Source: Tremella fuciformis (taxonomy: Eukaryota; Basidiomycota; Tremellomycetes; Tremellales; Tremellaceae). From it: a stretch of DNA of 64,000 nt. The translations under genes were made by a program, and so were the position numbers. Below the pieces are notes generated by a model. That model had not been told where the DNA came from. It saw only the letters and a program-made list of their open reading frames with translations, and made no database searches. Below are positions 39,636 to 50,007 of the stretch, one piece after another. Positions within the stretch are counted from its first letter, which is position 1; every line of letters begins with the position of its first letter. Location: positions 498,501 to 562,500 of the forward strand of contig CP136495.1 in NCBI GenBank assembly GCA_032768795.1. The letters run 5' to 3'.

Positions 39636-41918
39636 ATGACCGATCGCCTGAGTCTCCCGGAATATGTCACTACCCCCCTGGAAGAGATCGACAAGGTGCG
39701 TGCAGCCAGGTCCGGCGTGGCAGGGCCTATAGAGATGCTTACAGGGCAGATTGTCGAGCGTGTGACTGACCGGTTCGCCTCGGGAGTCACGCTCTCGCTG
39801 GATTATCGGAGGTACAACCTGAAGCAGCTCGGCTACCTTCTAAAGGACAATGAGGCATTGATCCTGGAAGCAGCCAGGCGCGATCTCGGCAGAGGCGACA
39901 TAGACGGCATTCTCTCAGACGTGACTCGACCATGGATTCCATATATCTTGTCGCTGATCTACAGCTCCTCCCCGTCTATAACGAGATTGACCTGGCGGTA
40001 AAGCGGCTGAAGAGCTGGATGAAAGACGAGACGCGCTATCGCGATGCCATGCTGTCGTACAAGCTCATGCGTGAGCAGATCTGGGCCTATGGGAGGGGAG
40101 ACTGACATGCAGGTCCTCGGGTCAAGAAGCAGCCAAAGGGCGTCGCTCTGGTAAGCTCGTCACGATCTGTACGGAAGTGGAGCTGACCTGGAGATCATCG
40201 GACCCTGGGTAAGCGGCAAGCTGCTCGCTGATCATCGCTCATATCAGAACTTTCCCTGGCAGCTCAATATGAGTCCTCTTGTGTGTGCTATCGCCGCTGG
40301 CTGTACAGCAGTCGTCAAGGTGAGCTACTCAATCTCGCGCGGGTGCCCGACTGACCGTCCAGCCGTCTGAGCTCGCGCCTTGTGCTTCTGCGTTGATGGC
40401 GGAATTGATACCTCGTTATCTCGACCCCGAAGCGTATGCAATTGTCCTCGGCGATGTTCCACAAGTCTCTAGACTCCTTGAGAGGCAGTGGGGACATAGT
40501 GAGTAGCTGCACCATTATACCGTTACGAGCTGAAATCGCAGTTCTGTTCACAGGCTCAGGACGGATTGGTAGGATCGTTGCAGCGGCGGCGGCAAAAACC
40601 CTGACGCCGACTACACTTGAGGTATGGATTCTGTCGTTGTGACTCCTATCCTCTGACATAGAAGCTCGGAGGCAAAAGTCCCGTGATCGTCAGTAGCTGT
40701 GCCAACGTCAATATCGTCGCTTCTCGGCTATTCAGCATCAAGCAGTTGGGATTGGGACAGGTGAGCTCCTACGAGAAGGACAAGGTGATGCTCTGTACTA
40801 ATGTGCCAGATGTGCGGTACGCTGCCCTTAATGCACGATGGCAAGCTTGACTTGTAGTCACGCCTGATTACATCCTCTGCGTCAAAGATCGCGTGGATGA
40901 CTTGCTGCAGGCCTGCAAGCGAACGTATGTACACCATCCCCCTGCGTCTATTGCAAGACTCATGAGTAGATTAAGCAGATCGTACCCCAACTCGCCACAT
41001 CCACATTCTATAATGGGCTCTCGCTCGTCCTGCGCGCTGGTGAATGACGCGGCTTTCGACCGCCAGGCGGCCATGGTAGAGAAAGCAGCAAAAGAGGGCA
41101 AGCTCGTCGTCCGAGGCGAACAGGACCGGTCGCGGAGAACGATGGGCTTCAGTGTTGTTGTGCTTAATGAGAATGCCCAAGGGGAAACTGGTCTCTTGGT
41201 GGACGAGGAGATATTCGGGCCAGTCTTACCAATCATCCCGGTCGAAGTGAGTAGCTTTTGCCCCGATGTCCCACCAAATACCGACAACACTCAGGATATG
41301 GACATGGCGATACGCTTCGTCAACGCCCGACCGAAGCCTTTGGCATTGCATGTCTGCTCTGCTAAAAGATCCGTATTCACAAAAGGTTACTCATCCGCGA
41401 TAGGCGGTAGCATGACATTGACATTCAGTTATTGAGGAGACCACTTCGGGCTCTGCTACCTGGAATGACTTTGGCTTTGCCACCATTTGTCAGCGGACAG
41501 AAGCCGTCCAACCTGAACTAGAGCTGACTGTCAGCGCGAACACAACCATTCGGCGGCATTGGCGAGTCAGGATGTAAGTACTGCAGCCATCATTTACGGT
41601 CAGAGCTTACCGTCAGGGGGTACATACCATGGATACGACGGCTTCTCCACTTTCACGCACTTCAAGACGATACTGGAAGTTCCGTACATCCTCGAACCGG
41701 TCATGTCGATGCGCTATCCCCCCATGGCCGAGTGGCGATTCAGATTGACACGCTTTCTCCTCGACTCCGGGACACCTTATAGCCGGCCAATGAGCGTAGA
41801 GTCGGAACGCGCCAGGCGAATCCGAGGAGAACTGATTGGCTGGTGTGGTGTGGCCATTGCAGTCCTGCTTGGATTCTGGGCAGCCTCGAAGGTGGCTTCA
41901 AGGTATCACTGGGTATGA
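39636..41918 (+). CDS. HFD1: fatty aldehyde dehydrogenase (ALDH3 type, C-terminal anchor)
   Basis: From ATG 39636 (MTDRLSLPEYVTTPLEEIDK), exons are separated by about a dozen short introns. Exon 1 ends at 39920; the next starts 39965 with LLPVYNEIDLAVKRLKSW. Blocks in order: VALIIGPWNFPWQLNMSPL, GCTAVVKPSELAP, ILFTGSGRIGRIVAAAAAK, TLELGGKSPVIV with the conserved Glu, GQMCVTPDYILC with the catalytic Cys, EEIFGPVLPIIPVE, KPLALHVCSAKR, TTSGSATWNDFGFA, QPFGGIGESG, TYHGYDGFSTFTHFKTI. A C-terminal TM (IGWCGVAIAVLLGFWAASK) ends at HWV and a stop. It oxidises long-chain aldehydes to acids; the tail suggests ER or outer mitochondrial membrane. The codon for the catalytic Cys sits in a 7-nt exon (40810-40816). 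The usual NAGQxC is GLGQMC here. Confidence 0.88.
40810..40816 (+). other. 7-nt microexon with the catalytic Cys codon
   Basis: ATGTGCG lies between ..GTGCCAG and GTACGC.. splice sites. Joining CAG + ATG TGC G + TC ACG CCT gives GQMCVTPDY, the expected ALDH active-site block. Without it the catalytic Cys is lost and the frame shifts. Confidence 0.7.
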
Positions 41919-42037
41919 TGCAGCACACTGGCCGCTTCAGGATGTGTATGACGTATGCATTCTATAGTATGAGCGAGAGAAATCAAAACAGCGTGTTAAG
42001 CAGAGGCGAGCGAGTCGCAGATGTCAGCGATGGCAAG

Positions 42038-42747
42038 CTAGTTATGCGATCCTGTTCCCGACTCGTCCCTTTCGGCCTGAGACAAAGAGTTCGAGGGCAG
42101 GTTTGAGGTGTGACCAGGCGACTGTGGGGATCGCGGTCCCGAGTCATGCGTCCAGGGAGAATCAGCATGGCTCGGAGTGGCAGAAGCCAAACTATCGCTT
42201 GCCTTCTCGCTCGAGGATGGGCGCGAGTTCGTCGGCTCCTCTTGCTGAAGCTGTCTCTGCATCGACGGGAATCTTGAGGTGGTGGGAGGGCGCGAAGGCG
42301 AGTCCTTGGATGGACACGAGACTTGGCTGGATGCAGTCTCCCCTGCGCTAGGTTTCCGGTCGGGCGATGGGGATTCGGAACCCTCTGTAGGCGCGACATC
42401 AGAAGAGTTCTTGTCTTGAAGTGATTCTTTGTGCTTCTTCTTGAACGTCCTCTGGGCTTCTCGGATTTGTTCTCGCCTGCGTTGCCTTCTTGATCCGAGT
42501 TCAATCCGAGTAACCGGGATTCGGCCCGTTGTGTTCAAGTCAGTATGTCCGCCGCCTGGTTTCAATTGCTCTTTCAACCATTCTGAGGGGATGGGTCGAG
42601 AGGAAGCTCTCGGAATGCTTGGAGCCCATCGCTGACTGAGGCATCACTGGTAGACTCATCTGAAGCTTGGGGAGAGTCCCCCGAAAGCGGTGCACTCTCA
42701 CGATCGTTAGGAATTACAGGATCAGTCGACTTGCCACGGTCTGACAT
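42038..42747 (-). CDS. bZIP-like putative transcription factor a
   Basis: The C-terminal frame 42577-42038 reads WLKEQLKPGGG...VTRIELGSRRQRRREQIREA, then QRTFKKKHKESL, then a long Ser/Pro/Glu-rich tail. The basic stretch resembles a bZIP basic region of the Yap type (RREQIREAQRTFKKK), but the invariant Asn is replaced and no long leucine heptad follows. An ATG at 42747 (MSDRGKSTDPVIPNDRESA) opens the N-terminal exon in another frame, so an intron must join them; its exact site was not resolved (a GTGAGA donor near 42703 is one option). It is the first of three similar minus-strand genes to 46.3 kb. DNA binding is inferred. Confidence 0.5.
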
Positions 42748-43826
42748 GATCTCGGAGCTGTTGCTGCAAGCTGTTACCGGTAGCTTTGTGGGCAGCTACA
42801 GGATATGGGGCGTAGACTTTACACGCGCGCGCCGCGAGGACCTGGTGGCGGAGAGTGAGAAATAGATCAACAATCAAGACAAGATTGAAGCGCTTTCTGA
42901 AGAGCGTTGATATCCTGCTTGCGGCGGCCTCTCAATGTACCCTTTCTCTAGTGAAACAATACTCGTGAGCTTGACGTACGATATACGATATTTCAACACG
43001 TCTGACGTCTCGTCGTCCTTTGCCTATGTCGCCTTCCCAACCAGAAGCGCACGAAGGCTCGGCCCAAAACGCAGACATAAAGATAGGCTTTTCAACTCGA
43101 ACCCTGTCAAACATCAATTGGTGTCCAGTGCCAAGAGAGTTTTGGGGGCAGGCAGCTTCGGCTATACCGTACGGTGCTCCAGATAGAGCGGGAAGATAAG
43201 GTGGCTTGGTGCCCGGTCAGTCGGCTTGTGGGTGTGACGGTCAGCTTGCAGACAGCTAGCGCACGGATTGCTCCCCTTAGCCCCGACAGCGCGGAAGTGT
43301 ATGTGGAAGAGAGCTGCATGTTCACAACTGTGTACTCTATGACGGCACAGGGCTGCGCCGCTGGGGGCGAACTGCCTACCCTCTTGGAACCGTGCACCGA
43401 GCTTCTTCGCACACTCTCCCAGCGGCCTCGAGGTCTCTCCAGGGCCAATGCGATTGCCCTGACAGCTTACCTTTCTCTGAGCGGAATACTCTCGACTGGG
43501 TCTCATATAAAGTGCCCTTGAATGCTAACACTCTGATAGTCATACGAATCAGGCCTTCCGGTGGCTTGTGACGCTCTGCGACCTGAGGACGCTCCCTGCA
43601 CTCGACGGCCCCCCTTGCTGTGAACGTCATTGCTTGCGATAGGTGTCGCTCGCTGGCTTCGATATACTCGAGGGTCATGCAAGCCCTCTTGTTTGGCGCG
43701 GATCACCATGGGGTATATTAGTGCATATGCAGACTGAGTGTGCTACCTTAAGTACTAGGCGCCCGCAGGCGCAAGCGATAGACCTTATCCGCGATCTACG
43801 AGCAGTGTTGAGGAGATGAGCGACTG
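42748..43826. other. intergenic, no supported gene
   Basis: About 1.1 kb. Open frames of 100-115 codons on both strands around 43170-43680 overlap each other and show no recognisable domain or start context. It is treated as non-coding, probably the promoter of gene a and the 3' flank of gene b. Confidence 0.35.
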
Positions 43827-44597
43827 CTAGTCGTGGCGAGCGGGGGAATCCGTCCTTGGGACCAGCCCCCAGGAGAGCTCAGCATATTCACCTATGTCTG
43901 GAATCGGGTAGGCTGAATCGGAAAGCTGTGCTTGATTGTAGCCGAATTGAACCGAAGATCCGGACCCCATCGTGTACGAGTAAGCGCCCGGATCCATCGT
44001 GTAACCCTCAGGACAGTACGGAATGGGAGCCATTTGCCTTGCGGCGGTATATAAGCTCGGATGAGTCGACAAAGGAGGCATTGCGGGGATGGGCAGTGTT
44101 GTTGGCTCCGGCGTCGAACTTGTCGGACAGGCGCTCGCGCCACTTTGGTGTCTGGAATCCTCATTTGAGGTGCTAGCGATGGACAGTTGGTTCTGTAATC
44201 GCTTCTTTTCCCTCCATCGCGCAGTGGCTGCTGCACGACGCGCGAGGACTCTGATCTTTCTTGTCTCTCGTTCGATCATGGTGTCTATTGTGGATCTGTC
44301 CGGAAGGGCTGGCAAGGCCCAAATGTCAAGCTGAGGCGGAGTGAGCTGGCTCGACATTAGGGTTGGATATAGCGGAGCCGCGGAATAAGGGGTCTGGGAA
44401 GTTTGTTTTCCTCCTCCATCGAGTCGCGGTATCAAAGGCCGAAGGGGCGGCAAATTGTGGGGTCCGGCAGAGGGCGCCGATTGATATTCCTCGGGATCGC
44501 TTGCAGTGCAAGTATTGTCTCCGCCAGTCGCTTGAGTGGGCTGTCCGTTATCATATCCGGCATTTGGGTCTCGCATGGTCGAAATTGAGTCGGACAT
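43827..44597 (-). CDS. bZIP-like putative transcription factor b
   Basis: 256 residues from the ATG at 44597 (MSDSISTMRDPNAGYDNGQP). The frame is also open further upstream, but that part looks like 5' UTR. The centre has MIERETRKIRVLARRAAATA followed by RWREKKRLQNQL, a bZIP-type basic region in which the invariant Asn of N-x7-R is Arg. There is only a weak leucine continuation. The flanks are Pro/Ser-rich with low complexity, and the C-terminus is Tyr/Gly-rich (GYTMDPGAYSYTMGSGS). Its 5' flank shares a segment with that of gene c (see 44806 and 46499). Probably a diverged tandem paralogue; the loss of Asn makes DNA recognition uncertain. Confidence 0.6.
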   Translation of the reverse strand: MSDSISTMRDPNAGYDNGQPTQATGGDNTCTASDPEEYQSAPSAGPHNLPPLRPLIPRLDGGGKQTSQTPYSAAPLYPTLMSSQLTPPQLDIWALPALPDRSTIDTMIERETRKIRVLARRAAATARWREKKRLQNQLSIASTSNEDSRHQSGASACPTSSTPEPTTLPIPAMPPLSTHPSLYTAARQMAPIPYCPEGYTMDPGAYSYTMGSGSSVQFGYNQAQLSDSAYPIPDIGEYAELSWGLVPRTDSPARHD

Positions 44598-45571
44598 TGA
44601 GCAAGGTTTGGAGAGGATGCTAGACGAAGTTATGTAGCCGAGTCTGTCGAGTCGAATCGTGGAATGAAGGACTGGGAGCCTGGAATTCCATCGGGAGAAG
44701 CTATGTAGGCTTTTGTGCACTTCCCACCTCAACTCTCCATTGACGAACCTGTACTTTCCGGCCCCTCCTCCTTAAACACGATGGGGGTTCAAACGAGATA
44801 GTCCTCATGTTTTGCAAATTCTTCCTTTTCGCGCCTCACGGAGACGGGTGTTGACATACAAGAATTGGGAAAATTGTTCTCGCAGCCGGTATTGAGATCT
44901 GCCTCCCATAATCGCATGATCCTGAAGGCAGAGATTGCCCTACAGGTTAAGGTGTGTTTGACAAATACATGTGATGGGTAGTCGAGAGTCCAGGCGCCAA
45001 GTGGGCGGAACACTGAAGAGCGGGGACGTCAGCCCTGTTGAGATTATGGCTTTGTAGCCAGAGTCTCTCCATCCTCGGCGTCAAAGGGCGTATGGGAGAC
45101 ATTATATCAAGCGAGAGACACGGGAGAAGGATCTGTACGAGTCCGTGCGCATGTGGGATATCGGACGGAGATGGCCTGATATTTTGCGATGGCGAGGAAG
45201 ACTAGCTATTCAGAAGTCTCGGAAGTCACTGCTTCATGCTAGCGTTGTGGAAACTCCGTGTTGAGGGCGCGCAGTCGAAACAGCGCAGAATTGTACATGA
45301 AAGAGAGCTGCGTGTCCCCAGTCGCAGTGGTGAAGTACATAAGGCACACATATCTGGACCGCTTGAGGCGAAAGGCCGCATATGGAGAAGGTCATTCGTC
45401 ATTGCACATGCAGGCTGAGGATACTACTGTAGATACAATGCCCACGCGGTCGCGAGCGACCATGACTATCTACAAGCGCGATCGTGCGCCGAGGAAGATT
45501 TCGATGTCCATCAGAGACCATACAAGCTGCGTGATCCGGTGTCAGGCTCTTCCAACAGCCTTCGGCTGGCC
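44598..45571. other. intergenic with a duplicated segment
   Basis: No gene supported. The segment tttgcaaattcttccttttc near 44813 recurs as tttcgcaaattcttcctttc near 46505, at a similar distance upstream of genes b and c, showing that the two gene units arose by duplication. Confidence 0.4.
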
Positions 45572-46270
45572 TCAGTTTTGGGTCCCCCAGCTCCTGTTGG
45601 TAGCCGGGTCCTTATCGTCTTCGGCTTGCAACGCGGATGCAATCTCGCGCAGAGTTGAGGGAGCGCTTCCAGAGAGCGTATCTCCCTCAGGCGCGGCTGA
45701 GGGTCGAGTGACTCTCTCTGGTTCAATACTGCCCGTACATTGGTGAGGGATTGTGGGAATGGGCAGCGTCCCTCCCTCTCCGGGCAGAGTACCTGTCATA
45801 GGGCTCCTCGCAAGACTACTGGTGTCCTCTGCGGCCTTCAGGGCGGCCAGTCGTTTCGCCTCTGACTTCCGGTTCCTGAGTCGCGTCGAGGCTGCGCGGT
45901 TCCTCTCTCGCAGCTCGCGCAACTGCTTGCACTCTCGGTGGACCACGACGGGCACAGTGGATCCGTCAGGCAGAGCCATCAGAAGATCCGCGTGGGACGT
46001 GCCCGAAGCGCCGTCCGTGGACCAAGGTACATGAGACTGGAGGACCTGTGGGATCGAAGACACTGGGGCAGTCGAACGGAAAGCCGAGGCACTCCATTGA
46101 TGTCCTTCGACGGTCGGGGCAAGCATAGACCGAATTGGGGGCAGACGCAAGGATTCCGATGAGATATCCGCACAAAGCGCGCTGGTGCCCGCGGGGAAGT
46201 GCGTCCAGGTTTGACCGTCAAAGGCTGAAGGGAGCTGCGTGTCCTGGGATTCGGCGTTCGGCCTCTGCAT
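45572..46270 (-). CDS. bZIP-like putative transcription factor c
   Basis: 232 residues if translation begins at the ATG at 46270 (MQRPNAESQDTQLPSAFDGQ). The open frame continues 18 codons upstream without ATG, so a missed first exon is possible. The basic region is RECKQLRELRERNRAASTRL followed by RNRKSEAKRL, matching the bZIP signature N-x2-AA-x2-R with an intact Asn and N-x7-R. The zipper is short (RLAALKAAEDTSSLA). N-terminal and C-terminal parts are Pro/Ser-rich. Of the three genes in the group this has the best-kept basic region. Target genes unknown. Confidence 0.65.
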   Translation of the reverse strand: MQRPNAESQDTQLPSAFDGQTWTHFPAGTSALCADISSESLRLPPIRSMLAPTVEGHQWSASAFRSTAPVSSIPQVLQSHVPWSTDGASGTSHADLLMALPDGSTVPVVVHRECKQLRELRERNRAASTRLRNRKSEAKRLAALKAAEDTSSLARSPMTGTLPGEGGTLPIPTIPHQCTGSIEPERVTRPSAAPEGDTLSGSAPSTLREIASALQAEDDKDPATNRSWGTQN

Positions 46271-47550
46271 GGCTGGACAGTGTGTCGATGAAGGCGAGAT
46301 GAGGTAGGAGAGGGTGTCAGACAAAGTGATCGGCTTGACAACGTCGAGCCTAGTTCTGGATTGAAGATGACTTTGGAAGACAATCGCCAGCTCCTACCTT
46401 CTTGTACACTTCTCACGTCTGTTGTCCTTTTACGAGTGGTTGCAGCACCGCTACTCTCTGATATCTGCGCACACACGACAGACTTTCATGCGCGATAGCT
46501 GTCATGTTTCGCAAATTCTTCCTTTCGCACCTTGTGGAAATAACATTTGACGCAGGCTTAGGTCGTATTGCCTGCCTTTGAAAGTACCTCGTACGGCTTG
46601 ATGGTCGAGGGCGATATGAAATTGATTTATGCCAGATAAGCGTGACGGCTCAATCGTTTGTCTAGCGCATTCAAGCCAAGTGTGCCAGGCGCATAGTCGT
46701 GAGCCTCCATGAGCGATCTCCGAAGTATACATGGCACGGAGAGACAAGGGCTTCAAACGGGCGCATTGGTGGTATCAGACAGAGACGGCCAGGTGGTATC
46801 TTGCAACGGCGGGGGAGAGGAGGTGTTTAAAAGTCCGAGGAAGTACAGCTGCATGCCGGCGTTATGGAAAGTCGTTCATTATGCCGCCCGCAGTCCCCTA
46901 GATCCTGTTGCACCGGGTAAGGGCTCTTCGCGAACAAGCAACACAAAGCGGCATGGCTGTCGACAATCTGGCGGCTCTATCAGACGAGGTGTTCGAACTG
47001 CTGCGACGCGTGTTGGACCTCTCGTCCTATGTAACATTCGATTTACCATCGGCAGCACCTTCCGGACGCCTGAGTGCGCCTCTTTCTCGGGGTCACTGAT
47101 TGTATTGTTACCGGGTGACTCTGGCGGTGTTGGCGGGGCAAAATCTGACAGTTCTGACGATCTGCCTAGCTGCGCCGACCCCGCGACACGATTCCGAGAG
47201 CTCGTTGGCACGAAGGCAGGCAGGCCGTTAAACTGCGTCCCGAATTTCAGCCTCTGTGTCTGTTCCTTCGATGAAACGACCGTATGTAGCCTCCCCTGTT
47301 GTTGTAAGGGACAATTCTAAGCGACCCTGCGCTTGCCTCGGACAAAGGTCAGTTCACACAGTCAGATCAGGCTCCTGCTGAGTTGTCCAGTCTCGCCACC
47401 CGCTCCAGAGACAGAGCAAGCTAAGGAAGGTAAGGCCATATGCCCATGACATAGTAGTGTATGTATCTGTGTATGGGTTTACCTGATTTACACGACATCC
47501 CCTTGTGCCGCTGCCCCTTGTGCGACAGCGGTCACTGCGTCCCCTACTTC
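46271..47550. other. intergenic, no supported gene
   Basis: About 1.28 kb. The part next to gene c holds the duplicated segment near 46505. Open frames at 46709-47320 overlap on both strands without recognisable content. No RNA gene seen. Confidence 0.35.
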
Positions 47551-48288
47551 CTACCTTGCCTCTCGCGTCCTGCGGCCCGATCGGTAACGCGCGCAGTCGT
47601 AGTATGAGCCGTTGCACCTCGGCCGCCCAGCACTCACACATCCTGAGCACGATGCCGTGCGACTATCGTCGGTAGGCCCAGGGGAATAGTCATTGCGTCT
47701 CTGGCACATCGTGTACTTGCGATCGCACCGTGGACCTCGGAGGGCGCAAGTCTCACAGGCTGTCACTAGATCGGCGCGGCGAGGGGAGGTTGTGGATGCT
47801 GACCGTCGGGTTCGGATGCGGGATCTTACTGGTCGAGCGCTACGGTCTGTAGGGTCGACGCTCGCACGGTCAGCTTCAAGGTTCCCGGGATTACAGTCCG
47901 CAGACAAGGTAGTGGCGAAGGACGGGTTGAAGCTCTCGGGAGTCCCTGTGTGCAATGAGGTTCGGGGAGGCTGGTCCGCCGAGAATGGAGCAGGCCTCAT
48001 AGGGGGCGAGGTGTAGGAGGGTTTTGTGAGCGAGGCTTGATGGTGAAGAGGTTGATGCGTCTGTCGGCCATAGCTTAGGTCGGTAGCGGGAGGCATTAGG
48101 TTGCGCCACTCCTTGTAAGGACACCACGTCTCTAATTCAGGTAGGTGGCGATAGGGCAAAGCAATCGCACCATGAGAATGTGCTAGATATGCGGAGGGGT
48201 AGGAGGAAGAGACTTGCTGACTGTTGATAGCGCACGGCACGGGCGCTCCACCATCGCAGTCAGGACTATTCCATGAGTCGGATGACAT
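47551..48288 (-). CDS. protein with two C-x2-C-x6-C-x6-C clusters
   Basis: 245 residues, single exon, ATG at 48288 (MSSDSWNSPDCDGGAPVPCA). Pro/Ser/His-rich first two thirds, then a basic stretch (RPVRSRIRTRRSASTTSPRR). Two cysteine clusters follow: CETCALRGPRCDRKYTMC and CSGCVSAGRPRCNGSYYDC. Each has C-x2-C-x6-C-x6-C spacing, the first half of a fungal Zn2Cys6 cluster, but the usual closing C-x2-C is absent. It ends with an Arg-rich tail (RSGRRTREAR). Zinc and DNA binding are plausible inferences. It belongs with the genes at 48874, 50008 and 55184 by its C-terminal Cys motif and strand. Confidence 0.6.
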   Translation of the reverse strand: MSSDSWNSPDCDGGAPVPCAINSQQVSSSYPSAYLAHSHGAIALPYRHLPELETWCPYKEWRNLMPPATDLSYGRQTHQPLHHQASLTKPSYTSPPMRPAPFSADQPPRTSLHTGTPESFNPSFATTLSADCNPGNLEADRASVDPTDRSARPVRSRIRTRRSASTTSPRRADLVTACETCALRGPRCDRKYTMCQRRNDYSPGPTDDSRTASCSGCVSAGRPRCNGSYYDCARYRSGRRTREAR

Positions 48289-48873
48289 GTCGCGAAGGGC
48301 GACAACTTTTAGGGAGGTCTATGCCTGATGTTCGTGGGGTTAAGAGAAGTGAGCGGGAGGCCGAAAGTATGCCTTCTTATCGTCGAGCATGAAGACGTTT
48401 GGGCACTCGCGTAGCTCAAGCGGACGCGTCACTTTGCGCGAGCGCAGAAACCCAATTTATGACAAGGAGAAGACTCATTGCAGACGTCAGGTGGTGCGAG
48501 AGCTACGTAGTGCACTACATCGCAGAAGCATGACGGACTCTGGTAATGTGCCTTCCTATCGAGTGTGATTCGTCTCGTGTTCAAGCCCCGCAGCATCTGG
48601 GAGTAGAACGAGCTTCAGAGTGGGGACCCGACAGGATTGGAAGTAGCCCAGAGACCATTTCATCAGGATTGGAAGGCGCGCAGGCGAAAGCTCATGTTCA
48701 GCTACTGACTTGCGGTGGAGGTTGCGCGCGCGAGCTCAAGAACGATACCGCGACAAGGCATGCATCATGCATATTGCACGACCAAGGTCAGCAGCTGATC
48801 AGCATCGCATCAAGTGGCATGGTACGGCGGCTTACTTCCGCTAGGGCAATGGAAAGGGACCAGTCAAGTCAGT
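48289..48873. other. intergenic
   Basis: 585 bp between two minus-strand cysteine-motif genes. A plus-strand open frame at 48546-48941 overlaps the neighbouring gene's 3' end and has no domain. Regarded as promoter or terminator sequence. Confidence 0.4.
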
Positions 48874-49695
48874 CTATCCGTCCTTCCGTTCGCATCTCCC
48901 ATCCCTGCGATCGCAGTATAGCCTTGGCTCGCCCGTTTTGACTGTCCGGGTCAAACAATGGGAACAAGCCAGCTCGCGGCGGTAGGACGATCGGGACTTC
49001 CGTGTTCCGTGCGACTTGACGACGCCGATTTCTACCAATCTCATGTGCTTGAGCAGCCTGGCCTGCTTGGGCTTATATAGATCAGTCCATACGAGTTGAC
49101 GCCCATGTACCTGTTGGTGTTCGCTATCTGTTCTGGGGAAATCTTCCTCGAAATCGGTTGGCTGTGCATTGTGAGGGATGACATTGTGGCCAGGTGCTTT
49201 AGGCGGTTGTGACTGATCGCTCAATGTGTTGGTCTTCCACGACATTGCGGGGTTCATTATGTTGACTCCGTTGCCTACGAGGAATGTATGAGAGTCACGC
49301 TTGTCAGCTCTGCGGGATGCGACTGGTGCCGAAGATGTTTGCGGACCTGCGCGAGTTTGCGAAGCCTCTGAAGGAGTGAAATCTGTGAGATTTCCGGTAG
49401 TAAGCTGTTCAGTCACTTCTCCCCCTTGTCTTGAAGCCGGTAGACCGCCTCCAAGCCAGTCATAATGTACAAAGTCGTGATTTGTCCACTGTGCTCCGTC
49501 CTCCTGTGCGGTTCTACTTTCTGCCGCGGCTGGCGGAAATGTGAATGACACATCGAGCTCCGACGTCGAAGAGGCACTGGGAATCGCATAGAGAGAAGTA
49601 TTGCCCTTGTTTGCGGGGGGACCTTGGGGAACGGCAGAGGACTGAATTAGATGAGAAGCGATTTCATCATCACTGGCATAAGGTGGTGTATACAT
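48874..49695 (-). CDS. protein with C-terminal C-x2-C-x13-C-x6-C motif
   Basis: 273 residues, ATG at 49695 (MYTPPYASDDEIASHLIQSS), single exon. Most of the chain is Ser/Thr/Gln-rich and probably disordered. A basic segment (YKPKQARLLKHMRLVEIG, SHGTRKSRSSYRREL) leads into the C-terminal motif CSHCLTRTVKTGEPRLYC followed by DRRDGRCERKDG. Its last 25 residues closely match those of the gene at 50008 (GEPRL.CDRRD). No known family was recognised. A small zinc ribbon is possible. Confidence 0.6.
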   Translation of the reverse strand: MYTPPYASDDEIASHLIQSSAVPQGPPANKGNTSLYAIPSASSTSELDVSFTFPPAAAESRTAQEDGAQWTNHDFVHYDWLGGGLPASRQGGEVTEQLTTGNLTDFTPSEASQTRAGPQTSSAPVASRRADKRDSHTFLVGNGVNIMNPAMSWKTNTLSDQSQPPKAPGHNVIPHNAQPTDFEEDFPRTDSEHQQVHGRQLVWTDLYKPKQARLLKHMRLVEIGVVKSHGTRKSRSSYRRELACSHCLTRTVKTGEPRLYCDRRDGRCERKDG

Positions 49696-50007
49696 CAGCT
49701 ACGAGTGCCCCGTGATGTCCAATGCTGAAGAGGGTTCGCACTCTGAGATCGACCGCAAGGGAAGATCTACTCTACATCAAGGGAGGGGAAGCTTAAAGGG
49801 AAGGGGTATTTTCGAAGAAGAGTACAGGAATCCTTGACACTTGACAAACGATGAGAATTTGGAATGGACGTGACAAGTTTGTCGGGATTCATGCATCACA
49901 GCCGATCCTAGTCAGTGCTACAGAATACAGCGCTAAAGGCTGTCCCTCCATCATTGACGACTAAACGGGTGTCGAAGGTGGAAATCCGTGACTTAGAAGC
50001 GTGCGTG
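49696..50007. other. intergenic
   Basis: 312 bp between two members of the Cys-motif group. Nothing else supported. Confidence 0.4.

Noticed and set aside
46709..47320. A 203-codon plus-strand gene
   Set aside because: Overlaps open frames on the opposite strand, has no domain and no intron signals; composition like the neighbouring non-coding DNA.
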